Positions 7,746-16,242 of a DNA stretch of 64,000 nucleotides are shown piece by piece. Below the pieces are notes generated by a model. The model saw nothing but the letters and a program-made list of their open reading frames with translations. It did no database searches and was not told the origin of the DNA. Numbering within the stretch: the stretch's first letter is position 1; each line of letters opens with the position of its first letter. This DNA comes from JAGNLM01 sp964439835 (GTDB lineage: Bacteria > Pseudomonadota > Gammaproteobacteria > JAABTG01). The position numbers were made by a program, and so were the translations under genes. Where the stretch lies: positions 11,981-75,980 of the forward strand of contig CAYTPQ010000010.1 in assembly GCA_964439835.1 (NCBI GenBank), written 5' to 3'.

Positions 7746-8517
7746 AGGACTTCAAGCCGACGCCGCGCCCGAGCAGCACGAGGGCGAGTGCCGTCAGGGC
7801 GACCAGGAAGGCCCCCGTGATCCCGAACGCCGCCCCCAGGGGGACGTCCGCCACCCCCAGCAGGCCGGCTCGGAAGGCGCTCACCATGTAGAGGATGGGG
7901 TTGCCAAGAGAAATCTGACGCCAGGGCTCGGGCAGCATGTCCACCGAGTAGAAGACCCCGCCCAGATAGGTCAGCGGGGTGAGGACGAAGGTCGGGACCA
8001 CCGAGATGTCGTCGAAGCTCTTCGCGAACAGGGCGTTGATGAAGCCCGCGGTGGCGAAGAGCGCCGACGTCAACACCAGCGTCAGGAGGGCGACCGGCGC
8101 GCTCTCCAGATGGACCCGGGTGAACGGCAGCGCCACCAGGCTCACCACCGCCCCCACCGTCACGCCGCGCAGCACCCCGCCGGTGACGTAGCCTGCGAGG
8201 ATCACGGCGTTCGGCACAGGGGCGATCAGCAGCTCCTCGACGTAGCGCTGGTACTTGGTGCTGAAGAACGAGGAGACCACGTTGCTGTAGGAGTTGGTGA
8301 TCACCGCCATCAGGATCACGCCGGGGGCGATGTAGTCGACGTAGCGCAGACCGTCGACCGGTCCGAGCTGGGCCCCGATCAGCTCGCCGAAGATGAGGAA
8401 GTAGAGGCTGGTCGTCACCGCCGGCGGCATCAGGGTCTGCAGCCAGATCCGCAGGAAGCGCAGCACCTCCTTGGTGACGATGGTCTGGTAGGCCAGCCGG
8501 CTCGCCCGCCCCTTCAC
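7744..8517 (-). CDS. ABC-2 type transporter permease
   Basis: A 257-residue integral membrane protein with six hydrophobic helices, matching the ABC-2 exporter family (YadH-like). It has the NSYSNVVSSFFSTKYQRYVEELLIAPV segment typical of that group, in which an amphipathic stretch follows the second helix, and a late LTPLTYLGGVFYSVDMLP loop. It would form the membrane pore with the ATPase encoded just upstream. The genes overlap by 4 bp (GTGA), which indicates translational coupling. The substrate is unknown. The operon ends at the hairpin at 7716-7745. Confidence 0.88.
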   Translation of the reverse strand: MKGRASRLAYQTIVTKEVLRFLRIWLQTLMPPAVTTSLYFLIFGELIGAQLGPVDGLRYVDYIAPGVILMAVITNSYSNVVSSFFSTKYQRYVEELLIAPVPNAVILAGYVTGGVLRGVTVGAVVSLVALPFTRVHLESAPVALLTLVLTSALFATAGFINALFAKSFDDISVVPTFVLTPLTYLGGVFYSVDMLPEPWRQISLGNPILYMVSAFRAGLLGVADVPLGAAFGITGAFLVALTALALVLLGRGVGLKS

Positions 8518-9476
8518 CGCTCGTTCCCCCCCGCCTCGCCCTCTCCCCGCTCGCGCCCGTCGTCGAGCAGACGCAGGAACAGCTCCTCGAGCCGGTTCGA
8601 CTTGTTGCGCAGGCTCGCGACCTCGACCCCCTCGGCCGACAGGGCGGCGAACAGCGCGTTCAGGCCCTGGCCCCGGTCGACGTCCACCTCGATCGTGTGC
8701 GGGTCGAGGGCGCGCACCGGGTAACCGCGGAGGTCCGGCACTCGCTCCCGCGGCTCGCGCAGGTTGAGCACAAAGGTCTCCTGCTGCAGCTGCCGGAGCA
8801 GCTCACCCATGGCGCTGTGCTCGACGATCTCGCCGTGGTCGATGATCGCCACGTTGCGGCACAGGCGCTCGGCCTCCTCCAGGTAGTGGGTGGTCAGGAT
8901 CACGGTGGTGCCGGCGTCGTTCAGGCGCCGCAGCATGTCCCAGAGCAGCCGGCGCACCTCGATGTCCACCCCGGCGGTGGGCTCGTCCAGGATCAACAGG
9001 CGCGGCCGGTGCACGAGGGCGCGCGCGAGCATCAGCCGGCGCTTCATCCCGCCGGAGAGCGAGCGCGCCTGGGCCTGGCGCCACTCGGCCAGTCCCAGCT
9101 CCGCCAGAAGGGCGTCGGCGCGCGCGAAGGCCTCCCGCCGCGGCACCCCGTAATAGCCCGCCTGGTTCACCAGGATCTCGACCACCGGCTCCCACACATT
9201 GAAGTTATGCTCCTGGGGCATGAGGCCGATGGCGGCCCGGACCTGGGCCCAGTCCCGTTCCAGGTCGTGGCCGAGCACCCGGACCTCACCCGCAGTCTTC
9301 TTGACCAGGGAGCACACGATCCCGATGGCGGTGGTCTTGCCCGCCCCGTTGGGGCCGAGGAGCGCGAAGAAGTCCCCGCGCTCGACCGTCAGGTCGATGC
9401 CGCGCAGCGCCTCCACGCCGTTGCGGTAAACCTTGCGCAGTCCGCGCAGCGAGAGCGCCGGCACCGCGCCGCTCAC
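8514..9476 (-). CDS. ABC-2 exporter ATP-binding protein
   Basis: A 320-residue ABC ATPase. It has Walker A GPNGAGKTT near residue 40, the Q-loop MPQEHNFNVWEPVVEIL, signature LSGGMKRR, Walker B LLILDEPTAGVD and a switch His in LTTHYLEEAE. The DrrA/YadG-type C-terminal domain after residue 220 is followed by a charged tail. It pairs with the YadH-like permease through a 4 bp overlap. The GTG start lies 91 bp from the divergent pterin dehydratase gene. Exporters of this kind move drugs, polysaccharide or lipid; nothing here decides which. Confidence 0.9.
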   Translation of the reverse strand: MSGAVPALSLRGLRKVYRNGVEALRGIDLTVERGDFFALLGPNGAGKTTAIGIVCSLVKKTAGEVRVLGHDLERDWAQVRAAIGLMPQEHNFNVWEPVVEILVNQAGYYGVPRREAFARADALLAELGLAEWRQAQARSLSGGMKRRLMLARALVHRPRLLILDEPTAGVDIEVRRLLWDMLRRLNDAGTTVILTTHYLEEAERLCRNVAIIDHGEIVEHSAMGELLRQLQQETFVLNLREPRERVPDLRGYPVRALDPHTIEVDVDRGQGLNALFAALSAEGVEVASLRNKSNRLEELFLRLLDDGRERGEGEAGGNER

Positions 9477-9567
9477 CGGCGCCCGCCCCGAACTGGCGAC
9501 GGCGGGTCGCTGTCCATGGGGAAGGCGACCAGGCGTGTCATGCGCGAAGTCAAGAGGAGGATGACCG

Positions 9568-9948
9568 ATGCCACAGAACGCAGGAGAGCTGGTTCTCGGG
9601 GAAGCCGAGGTGCGGGCAAGACTCGCGGCAGACCTCCCCGGATGGTACTACGAGGACGGGATGATCGTGCGCCGCTTCCGGACTGGGGGCTGGCGCGCGA
9701 GCCTGATGGTCGCCAACGCCATCGCCCACCTGGCGGAGTTGGCCTGGCACCACCCGGACCTGCTGGTCACCTACCCGGCGGTGACGGTCCGGCTCACCAC
9801 CCACAGCGCCGGTGGCGTCACCGAGAAGGACTTCTCCCTCGCCCGGCGCATCGAGCAGTGGGTGGGGTGGCGGCCCGGCGCGGAGGACCCGGGGCTCGAA
9901 GGCCTGCCGACCGAAGCCCACCTCCGCTACGTGCTACCCGAGCCTTAG
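9568..9948 (+). CDS. Pterin-4a-carbinolamine dehydratase family protein
   Basis: A 126-residue member of the PCD/DCoH family, which dehydrates 4a-hydroxytetrahydrobiopterin or assists molybdopterin-related chemistry. The family core is visible: a W-Y-Y-E-D-G strand, A-N-A-I-A-H-L-A-E-L helix, the W-H-H-P-D-L motif carrying the catalytic His pair, V-T-V-R-L-T-T-H, and a late GVTEKDFSLARRIE helix. ATG at 9568 has AGGAGG at 9555-9560, 7 nt away. No phenylalanine hydroxylase gene is nearby, so the role is unknown. The C-terminal extension after residue 103 is slightly longer than in PhhB. Confidence 0.88.
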   Translation: MPQNAGELVLGEAEVRARLAADLPGWYYEDGMIVRRFRTGGWRASLMVANAIAHLAELAWHHPDLLVTYPAVTVRLTTHSAGGVTEKDFSLARRIEQWVGWRPGAEDPGLEGLPTEAHLRYVLPEP

Positions 9949-9982
9949 CGATAGGGAAGCTCTGCGCAAGTCACCATCCGTC

Positions 9983-10002
9983 ATTCGGGCGAAAGCCGGA
10001 AT
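9983..10002. repeat. REP-like intergenic palindrome (ATTC-GCGAAAGC-GGAAT type)
   Basis: ATTCGGGC, loop GAAA, GCCGGAAT: an 8-bp stem with one mismatch, preceded by CGTC and followed by CCGGGGG. The whole resembles the widespread proteobacterial element of the form GTCATTCC...GCGAAAGC...GGAATCC. It lies just downstream of the pterin dehydratase and could also terminate its transcript. Confidence 0.6.
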
Positions 10003-10089
10003 CCGGGGGAATCACCGACCTTGACCCTGGCTCTTGCCGGGGTCACTTCGTCTGCGTGGCCTTCGTACGCCTATTCACCTGCGCTGGAG

Positions 10090-10185
10090 AAGTTAACCTC
10101 AATCAACAAAAACCCTTTAATGATCATTATCAAAGCGAATGTCACTGCAATGCTGTTAAATTAGTACATCATTAAACGCTAACCG
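10090..10185 (+). promoter_or_regulatory. AT-rich leader of the V/A-ATPase operon with a Fur-like palindrome
   Basis: About 95 bp of strongly AT-rich sequence in an otherwise GC-rich window, ending 50 bp before the first ATPase gene. At 10118-10132 lies TAATGAT-C-ATTATCA, which matches the 7-1-7 Fur consensus TGATAAT-N-ATTATCA at 12 of 14 paired positions. Further down, TTAAATTAGTACATCATTAAA offers several -10-like hexamers. GGAGGC (10185-10190) can pair with GCCTCC (10221-10226) in the leader RNA. Regulation by iron is a hypothesis only. Confidence 0.4.
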
Positions 10186-10236
10186 GAGGCGGGAGACGAC
10201 GAGCCTGGCCTCTCGGGCTTGCCTCCCGGTAGCGAT

Positions 10237-10590
10237 ATGGCAACGAAGGAAGCAGTCCGCCTCCCCCCCACGGAGGACGTCGAGCAGGCCATCAACCGCG
10301 TGCTGACCGCGGAACAGGAGGCCCGGGGCGCCGTCGACGAGTGCCGACGGCAGGCCCAGGCGATGCTGGAGGCGGCCCGGACCCGGTCCCGCCAGATCCT
10401 CGATCGATCCGACAGGTACATCTCCCGCGTCCGCGCACTGGCCGACGCCACCGTCGAGCGGCGTCTCGCAGAGCTGAAGGCCGAGTCGGCGAGCTTCTCC
10501 GACGCCCCCCTGGTCGACGAGGACCGCATCGCCCGGGTCCGGCAGCTGGTCCCGCTCCTGGCTCTCGAGTTGTTGGGTCACCGGGAGTGA
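10237..10590 (+). CDS. V/A-type ATPase peripheral-stalk subunit (H/G-like)
   Basis: A 117-residue, almost wholly helical, charged protein. Its heptad-like stretch of Ala, Arg, Glu and Gln from about residue 15 to 85 is typical of the stalk subunit (AtpH, V-type G or F-type b-like) that pairs with subunit E. It has no membrane helix, which fits the A/V-type rather than the F-type b subunit. The ATG at 10237 lacks a strong Shine-Dalgarno; a TTG 18 bp upstream is the alternative. It is the first gene of the ATPase operon and ends 2 bp before subunit C. The assignment rests on coiled-coil character and position, not on a specific motif. Confidence 0.7.
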   Translation: MATKEAVRLPPTEDVEQAINRVLTAEQEARGAVDECRRQAQAMLEAARTRSRQILDRSDRYISRVRALADATVERRLAELKAESASFSDAPLVDEDRIARVRQLVPLLALELLGHRE

Positions 10591-10592
10591 GC

Positions 10593-11357
10593 ATGGACGC
10601 GGGCTTCGAGTACGTCCAGACCCGGGTCCAGGCCAGGCTCCCGCGCCTGCCGGACGAGGCCCTCTGGCTGAGGCTCGCAGCCCAGAAGGGGCTGCCCGCC
10701 TACCTGGAGTCGGCCCGACCCACCCCCATCGGCCCCTGGCTCTCGGGGCTGTCCTCCGCCAGCGACGCCCACGAGGTCGAGCGCATCGTCCACGCGCACC
10801 TTGCGGCGGCCGTCGAGGAGGTTGCGCACTGGGTGCCGAAGCCCTGGGCGCCCGCCGTCCTCTGGAGCCTCTGGCTGGCCTACCTTCCGGACGTCGATAC
10901 CCTGATTAACGGGCAAGCAGGGACGGCCTCGACCGCCGAGGCCGCCGCTCTCCCCGTGCCGGTGCCCGGGCCGGAGCAGGCGTTTGCCGCCCGCGCCCTG
11001 CATACCGGCATGGACTGGTTCCGGTCCGCGGCGAAGGGCGGCCGCAGCCCTGGTGAGGCCTGGATCGCGGGCTGGCGCATGCTCTGGCCGGCCAGCGGGC
11101 AGGATTGGGTTGCCGGCCTGGAGGACCTCGTCGGGATCCTGACGCACCACGGCCGGGTCTTCCCGGCGTTACCCGAGCACGCCGCCTGGGCGAGCCGCCG
11201 CGCCCTTGCCCAACAGGTTCGCCATCTGTTCCGCCGCCGAAGCGGCGAGCCTGCAGCGGTCTTCGCCTATCTCGTTCTGGTGGCGCTGGCGCTCGAGAAG
11301 CTGCGTGGGGACCTGACGCGGCGAACACTTTTCCCAATTCCGGAGGCGGCGTCATGA
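10593..11357 (+). CDS. V/A-type ATPase subunit C (AC39-like)
   Basis: A 254-residue, mainly alpha-helical protein that should form the socket joining the central shaft (D/F) to the K ring. The start FEYVQTRVQARL is typical of the AC39/NtpC family. It is shorter than the usual 320-350 residues, so one of the three repeated helical units may be reduced. The ATG is 2 bp after the preceding stop; GTG at 10587 is a possible alternative start. The stop overlaps the subunit I start (ATGA), indicating coupling. The family call is supported by position between the stalk gene and subunit I and is weaker than for A, B and D. Confidence 0.72.
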   Translation: MDAGFEYVQTRVQARLPRLPDEALWLRLAAQKGLPAYLESARPTPIGPWLSGLSSASDAHEVERIVHAHLAAAVEEVAHWVPKPWAPAVLWSLWLAYLPDVDTLINGQAGTASTAEAAALPVPVPGPEQAFAARALHTGMDWFRSAAKGGRSPGEAWIAGWRMLWPASGQDWVAGLEDLVGILTHHGRVFPALPEHAAWASRRALAQQVRHLFRRRSGEPAAVFAYLVLVALALEKLRGDLTRRTLFPIPEAAS

Positions 11358-13192
11358 GCCTGCGTCCGGTTCCTGCCCGCTGGTTCCAGGTGCTGGTGCC
11401 CCGAACCGACGCGGCCCGGGTCACAGGCGCCCTGGCCCGCACCGGCGCGGTGGAGGTCGAGGTCGCCGACCGCCGCCAGGTCGCGACCGAGTATGGGGAG
11501 TTGGCGGCAGGGCTACAGCGGTACAGGGAGCACCTGGGACAGTACGCACCCTATTGGGGGAGGGGACAGCTGCGGCACTCCGCGAATCCGACGGCGCCCC
11601 AGCAAACGCTGACGCGGGCACTCGCGGCGATCGAGAACTGGCGCTCGCAGGCCGACGACCTGATCGCCCGGCTGCAGGCGGCCGAAGAAGAGCGGGCGCG
11701 GTTGCGCCTCTGGGAGCGCGTCCTGGGCTGCGGCGAGGAGCGCACGGTCGACTTCCGGCTGGTGGCCAGAACTGGCCCCGTGCTGGATGCGCTGATGGCC
11801 GTCCTGCCGCCCGACACCCTCCCGCCCGAAGACCGGCGGTGCCTCTCCTTCGTACTGGGTCTCGGCGAGGAGCTCTGCGTCCTCGCTGTGGGCCCGCGGG
11901 CCGTGGTCCGGGACCTGACCGAGCGGGTGCGGGCCCTCAAGGGCCGGATCCTGGAGCGCCCCACCTGGATGGTCGGCACGGCGCGCGAGGTCTCCGCCCT
12001 GACCGCGACCCGGGTCCTGCGCCTGGAGCTGGAGATCCGCCGGCTGTACGCGGAGCTTGACGCCCTGCACGAGGACTGCGGGCTGCCGGAGGCCCTCTCG
12101 GACCTGACCTGCCTCGAGTGGTTCGCGGCCAACGTCGGACCGCTGCCCGCCACCGATCGGCTCGCTTGGGTCACGGGCTGGACCGACGACCTGGACGGCC
12201 GACGCCTGCCGGCCGCTTTGGAGCGGGAGGGCGTGCGCGGCCTGTTCGGCTTTGCAGCCCCGCCCGAGGGTACCCGCCCGCCGCAGTTGCTGCGCAACGC
12301 CGCGTGGGTTCGGCCGTTCGAGATCTTCGCCCGCGCCCTGGGCACGCCCGGCGAGACCGAGGCCGACCCCAGCCCCTGGCTCGCGGTCGTAGCCCCCCTC
12401 CTCTTCGGCTACATGTTCGGCGACTTGGGGCAGGGCCTCGTACTCTTCGGGCTCGGCTGGTGGCTACGCGAACGAGGCTCCATTCCCCGCCTGCTGATGG
12501 CGGGCGGACTCTCCGCGGCGGTGTTCGGACTCCTGTTCGGATCCGTGTTCAGCCGGGAGGACGTCATCCCGGCGCTCTGGTTCTCGCCCATGCACCAGCC
12601 ACTCCTAGCGCTCGGTTTGCCACTTGTCTTCGGCGCAGCCTTGCTGGTGCTGGGTCAGGTCCTCAACGCCCTCGAGGCCCTATGGCGCAACGCGCTTCGG
12701 CACTGGGTGCTGGCCGAGGGCGGGCTGTTGGCGGGCTACCTCGGCCTGCTCGGTGGGCTGCTTGACCCGCGGTTCTTCGGTCTCGCGGCCGCGGGGGTCA
12801 CCTGGCACCTGCTGGGCTTCGCCGTGCTGCGGGGCCGCCCCGCCGGCCTCCTCGCCGGCCTGGGCACACTGGTCGAGGACGGCATGCGTCTGCTCGTGAA
12901 CACCGTCTCCTTCTCCCGTGTGGGGGCCTTTGCCCTTGCCCACGGTGGCCTGTCCGCGGCCGTCGTGACCCTCGCCGATACGGCCGGATCGGAGCTCGGA
13001 GCGCTTCTCGTCATGCTGCTGGGCAACGCCTTGATCATCGCCCTCGAGGGCCTGGTGGTGTCGATTCAGACGACACGGCTCGTGCTCTTCGAGTTCTTCG
13101 TACGGTTCCTGCGGGGAGAGGGCCGTTCATTCCAGCCACTCGCCGCGCCACCTGCCGTCGTCCAAGGGGAGAGCTATGAAAATGCACGCTAA
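11354..13192 (+). CDS. V/A-type ATPase subunit I (a-subunit, 116 kDa type)
   Basis: A 612-residue protein with a soluble N-terminal half (residues 1-330), predicted to contact the stalks, and a membrane domain of seven to eight helices (about 345-600) that forms the ion half-channels with the K ring. Family features are PWLAVVAPLLFGYMFGDLGQG at the first helices, LVEDGMRLLVNTVSFSRVGAFALAHGGL before the last ones, and a final EGLVVSIQTTRLVLFEFFVRFL containing the channel Arg. The start ATG overlaps the C stop (ATGA). Its 3' end overlaps subunit K by 17 bp, whose ribosome binding site lies inside it. The length is at the short end of the family. Confidence 0.94.
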   Translation: MSLRPVPARWFQVLVPRTDAARVTGALARTGAVEVEVADRRQVATEYGELAAGLQRYREHLGQYAPYWGRGQLRHSANPTAPQQTLTRALAAIENWRSQADDLIARLQAAEEERARLRLWERVLGCGEERTVDFRLVARTGPVLDALMAVLPPDTLPPEDRRCLSFVLGLGEELCVLAVGPRAVVRDLTERVRALKGRILERPTWMVGTAREVSALTATRVLRLELEIRRLYAELDALHEDCGLPEALSDLTCLEWFAANVGPLPATDRLAWVTGWTDDLDGRRLPAALEREGVRGLFGFAAPPEGTRPPQLLRNAAWVRPFEIFARALGTPGETEADPSPWLAVVAPLLFGYMFGDLGQGLVLFGLGWWLRERGSIPRLLMAGGLSAAVFGLLFGSVFSREDVIPALWFSPMHQPLLALGLPLVFGAALLVLGQVLNALEALWRNALRHWVLAEGGLLAGYLGLLGGLLDPRFFGLAAAGVTWHLLGFAVLRGRPAGLLAGLGTLVEDGMRLLVNTVSFSRVGAFALAHGGLSAAVVTLADTAGSELGALLVMLLGNALIIALEGLVVSIQTTRLVLFEFFVRFLRGEGRSFQPLAAPPAVVQGESYENAR

Positions 13193-13532
13193 GTTCGCGA
13201 TGGCCCTGATGATTGGGCTCTGGGTGCTGGTGGTGATCGCCGCTTCGGCGCTAATCCTGCCGGAGGTGTGGGCGGCCGAGCAGGCCCAGGCTGCGGCCTT
13301 GCGGCTCGACGCCGCCGCCTGGGGATGGGGCTTCCTGGCCGCCGCGGTCGCCACCGGCATGTCGGCCGCGGGTGCAGGCTACGCGGTGGGAAAGGTCGGC
13401 AGCGCGGCGACCGGCGCCCTGGCTGAAAAGCCCGAGCTGCTTGGCCGCTTGCTGATCCTCATCGGCCTGGCCGAGGGCATTGCCATCTACGGGATCATCA
13501 TCGCGGTGCTGATCCTGAACACGCTGAAGTGA
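13176..13532 (+). CDS. V/A-type ATPase proteolipid subunit K
   Basis: A 118-residue membrane protein. An N-terminal hydrophobic segment (about 8-33) looks like a signal or extra helix, followed by one c-type hairpin. Helix 1 is Gly/Ala-rich (52-82), the polar loop is EKPELLGR, and helix 2 carries the ion-binding carboxylate Glu100 in GLAEGIAIYG. With a single hairpin it resembles archaeal and F-type rotors more than the doubled NtpK of enterococci. The residue after Glu100 is Gly, not Ser/Thr, and helix 1 has no Gln at the Na+-ligand position by my manual alignment, so proton use is more likely than sodium, though unproven. Confidence 0.93.
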   Translation: MKMHAKFAMALMIGLWVLVVIAASALILPEVWAAEQAQAAALRLDAAAWGWGFLAAAVATGMSAAGAGYAVGKVGSAATGALAEKPELLGRLLILIGLAEGIAIYGIIIAVLILNTLK

Positions 13533-13535
13533 CCC

Positions 13536-13832
13536 ATGCGCACCCCGGTCTTCATCGGCGACGAGGTAACGGCGGCCGGCTTCCGACTCGCCGGGGCTGA
13601 CGCGTGGACAGTCGAGGCAGGCGCAGAGGAGGCACAGCTCCGGCGCGCCGCCGAGTCCGCGGACCTGGTCCTGGTGACCGCGGCCTTCGCCGCCGCGGTG
13701 CCAGAGGCAACGGTCCGGCGGCTCCTGGCCGCGCCCCGTCCGTTGCTGGTGGTCGTGGAGGACGCCCGGGGCGAGGTGCCGCTGCCTGACGTAGCGGCGC
13801 GACTGCGCAAGCAGGTGGGGGTCGGGGAATGA
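13536..13832 (+). CDS. V/A-type ATPase subunit F
   Basis: A 98-residue Rossmann-like small subunit that sits on the central shaft with subunit D. The signature IGDEVTAAGFRLAG at residues 7-20 is nearly the family consensus, followed by a DLVLVTAAFAAAVP strand-turn and a PLLVVVEDARGE strand. It starts 3 bp after the K stop. It overlaps subunit E by 4 bp. In many bacterial and archaeal operons F lies directly before A; here E separates them. Confidence 0.93.
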   Translation: MRTPVFIGDEVTAAGFRLAGADAWTVEAGAEEAQLRRAAESADLVLVTAAFAAAVPEATVRRLLAAPRPLLVVVEDARGEVPLPDVAARLRKQVGVGE

Positions 13833-14443
13833 ACGTCGCAGAACGCGAGCAGGAGCTCCTGGGCCTGGTGCGCGAGTACCGGGAAGGCGAGTGTGCCCGG
13901 CTGCTGGAGGCCGCCCTGCGCGAAGGGGACCGCCTCATCCGGGAGGCCTGGAGGGAGGGCCGCAGGCGCCTGCACCGGGTCGTCACCGAAGAGCGCGAGC
14001 GCGCCCGGAGCCGGGTGCGCAGCGCCGAGGCCGAGCTGAGCACACGCCGTCGCATGCACGAGCAGCGCTCGAACCTGGCCCTGCTGAACGAGGCCTGGGA
14101 CGGGGTGCAGGCCGAGCTGCGCCGCCAGTGGACCGACGCGGAAGGCCGCCGGCACTGGGTCGAGCAGGTCCTGGCAGAGGCCGCGGCAAACCTGCCCCCT
14201 GGCCGACGCACCCTGGAGTACCCGCAGGGCTGGGCCGAGACGGAGCGCAGGGTCGCCCTCGAGGCGCTGACCCTGGCCGACGGCACCCCCCCGGAGCAGG
14301 TGGAGAACCCCCACCTGGAGGCCGGGCTGGTGGTGAGCAGCGGTTACGCCCGGCTCGACGCGAGCCTGCGCGGTCTGCTGGCGGACCGGACGACGGTCGA
14401 GGCCCGGCTGCTGGCACTGCTGGAACGGAGACCCACGCGATGA
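13829..14443 (+). CDS. V/A-type ATPase subunit E (peripheral stalk)
   Basis: A 204-residue protein with a long charged coiled-coil N-terminus (residues 1-85, rich in Arg and Glu) and a globular C-terminal part. The pattern GLVVSSGYARLDASLRGLL near the end matches the E subunit, which has a similar GG-hydrophobic strand followed by a D-N-T/S-hydrophobic segment. It would dimerise with the first-gene stalk protein to hold the A3B3 head static. The ATG overlaps the F stop (ATGA), and its own stop overlaps the subunit A start in the same way. Confidence 0.85.
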   Translation: MNVAEREQELLGLVREYREGECARLLEAALREGDRLIREAWREGRRRLHRVVTEERERARSRVRSAEAELSTRRRMHEQRSNLALLNEAWDGVQAELRRQWTDAEGRRHWVEQVLAEAAANLPPGRRTLEYPQGWAETERRVALEALTLADGTPPEQVENPHLEAGLVVSSGYARLDASLRGLLADRTTVEARLLALLERRPTR

Positions 14444-16242
14444 GCACGGCAACCACTCACTGGATCAGCGGACCGGTGCTGCGCGCCCGTCCCGACGGCC
14501 CCTTCGTCCTGCGCGAGGCGGTCGAGGTCGGCGGCGAGCGCCTGCTCGGCGAGGTCATCCGGGTCTCGAGCGACGAGATCGTCGTCCAGGTCTACGAGGA
14601 CACCACGGGGCTGCGCCCCGGCACGGCCGTCACCGGCACCGGGCGGCCCCTCTCCGTGCGCCTGGGCCCCGCCCTCCTCGGCCGCATCTTCGACGGCCTG
14701 CTGCGCCCGATCTGCGACCCGAGCCAGCCCTACGTGGAGGCCGGGATGCGGGGACTGCAGCCCGCGTACTTCCCGTTCGTGCCTCGCGTCAAGGTGGGCG
14801 ATTTCGTGGCCGCCGGCGGGATCTTCGGCGACATCCAGCCGCCCGAGGGCCCCCCCCAGCACCTGCTCGTGCCGCCCCACGTGCAGGGTGAAGTGGTCAG
14901 CCTGGAGCCCGCGGGCGACTACTCCGACGACGCCCCCGTCGGCACGGTCCGGGACGAGACCGGCGCGACCCATCCCATCACCATGAGCCACCCCTGGCCG
15001 GTGCGCGAGCCCCGGCCCGTGTCCGCGCGCCTGCCGGCGAACGAGCCCCTGGTGACCGGCCAGCGGATCCTGGACTGCCTGTTCCCAGTCGCCCGCGGCG
15101 GCAAGGCCGCCATCCCCGGGGGCTTCGGCACCGGCAAGACGGTGCTGCTGGAGACCCTCGCCAAGTGGTGCAGCGCCGACATCATCGTCTACGTCGGTTG
15201 CGGCGAGCGCGGCAACGAGATGGCCGGGATGCTCGAGGAGTTCACCCACCTGGAGGACCCCAAGACCGGGCGGCTCCTGATGGAGCGGACGGTGATGGTC
15301 GCCAACACCTCGAACATGCCGGTCGCCGCGCGCGAGGCCAGCATCTACACCGGCGTGGCCGTGGCCGAGTACTTCCGCGACCAGGGCCTGCACGTGGCGT
15401 TGATGGCGGACTCGACCAGCCGCTGGGCCGAGGCCCTGCGCGAGGTCTCCGGCCGGCTCGGGGAGCTCCCCGGCGAGGCCGGCTACCCCGCCTACCTGAG
15501 CAGCCGGCTCGCCGAGTTCTACGAGCGCGCGGGGCGCGTGCGCACCCTCGCCGGCGAGACCGGGTCGGTGACCCTGATGGGGGCGGTGAGTCCGCCCTCG
15601 GGCGACTTCTCGGAGCCGGTGACGAGCCACACCACCCGCTACGTGCGCAGCCTGTGGGCGCTGGACGCCCACCGCGCCCACGCCCGCTTCTACCCGGCCA
15701 TCCACCCCCTGCAGTCCTACAGCGTGGTGGCCGAGGACCTGGCCCGGTGGTGGCACGCCCAGGGCTGCACCCGCTGGGAGGTGCTGCGGCGACGCTTCCT
15801 GACCCTGCTCGAGGAACAGGCCCGGCTGGAGCGCATGGCCCGGATCATCGGCAAGGACGCCCTGCCGCTGCGCCAGCGCTACACATTATTATGTGCCGAG
15901 CTGGTGAACGAGGCGTTCCTGCGCCAGTCCGCCCTCTCCGCGCGCGACCGCTTCGCCTCGCCGGCCCGCCAGTCGGCGATGATGCGCACGCTCGGCCTGT
16001 TCATCGACCGCGCGGACGAGCTCGCCGACCTGAACGTTGCGCCGGAGGAGGTCGCGGGGACCGAGGTCTACCGGCGCCTGCTGCGGATGTCCGAGGAGGT
16101 CCCCGAGGGCAGCTGGGAGAAGTTCTCGGCGCTGGCCGACCAGCTCGAGCACACCTTCGGCACGCTGGTCGATCGGGCCCGCGCCGCCGCCCCGGCCGAG
16201 ACGACCACGGAGGCACGCCATGTACGCCAGGCTCACGGTTGA
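14440..16242 (+). CDS. V/A-type ATPase catalytic subunit A
   Basis: A 600-residue catalytic subunit that hydrolyses or makes ATP in the A3B3 head. Walker A is GGFGTGKT at 227-234, preceded by the family's long non-homologous insertion (about 115-190, with a PPHVQGEV turn). The conserved GCGERGNEM box follows, then ALMADSTSRWAEALREVSGRLGELPGE, which carries the arginine-containing interface. The start ATG overlaps the E stop. The last 23 bp overlap subunit B. Length and domain order are normal. This gene and B define the system as V/A-type, not F-type. Confidence 0.97.
   Translation: MSTATTHWISGPVLRARPDGPFVLREAVEVGGERLLGEVIRVSSDEIVVQVYEDTTGLRPGTAVTGTGRPLSVRLGPALLGRIFDGLLRPICDPSQPYVEAGMRGLQPAYFPFVPRVKVGDFVAAGGIFGDIQPPEGPPQHLLVPPHVQGEVVSLEPAGDYSDDAPVGTVRDETGATHPITMSHPWPVREPRPVSARLPANEPLVTGQRILDCLFPVARGGKAAIPGGFGTGKTVLLETLAKWCSADIIVYVGCGERGNEMAGMLEEFTHLEDPKTGRLLMERTVMVANTSNMPVAAREASIYTGVAVAEYFRDQGLHVALMADSTSRWAEALREVSGRLGELPGEAGYPAYLSSRLAEFYERAGRVRTLAGETGSVTLMGAVSPPSGDFSEPVTSHTTRYVRSLWALDAHRAHARFYPAIHPLQSYSVVAEDLARWWHAQGCTRWEVLRRRFLTLLEEQARLERMARIIGKDALPLRQRYTLLCAELVNEAFLRQSALSARDRFASPARQSAMMRTLGLFIDRADELADLNVAPEEVAGTEVYRRLLRMSEEVPEGSWEKFSALADQLEHTFGTLVDRARAAAPAETTTEARHVRQAHG

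Noticed and set aside
13176..13532. Sodium-binding K subunit
   Set aside because: The residue after Glu100 is Gly, and by manual alignment helix 1 lacks the Gln seen in Na+ rotors. This is not proof, but no sodium claim is supported.
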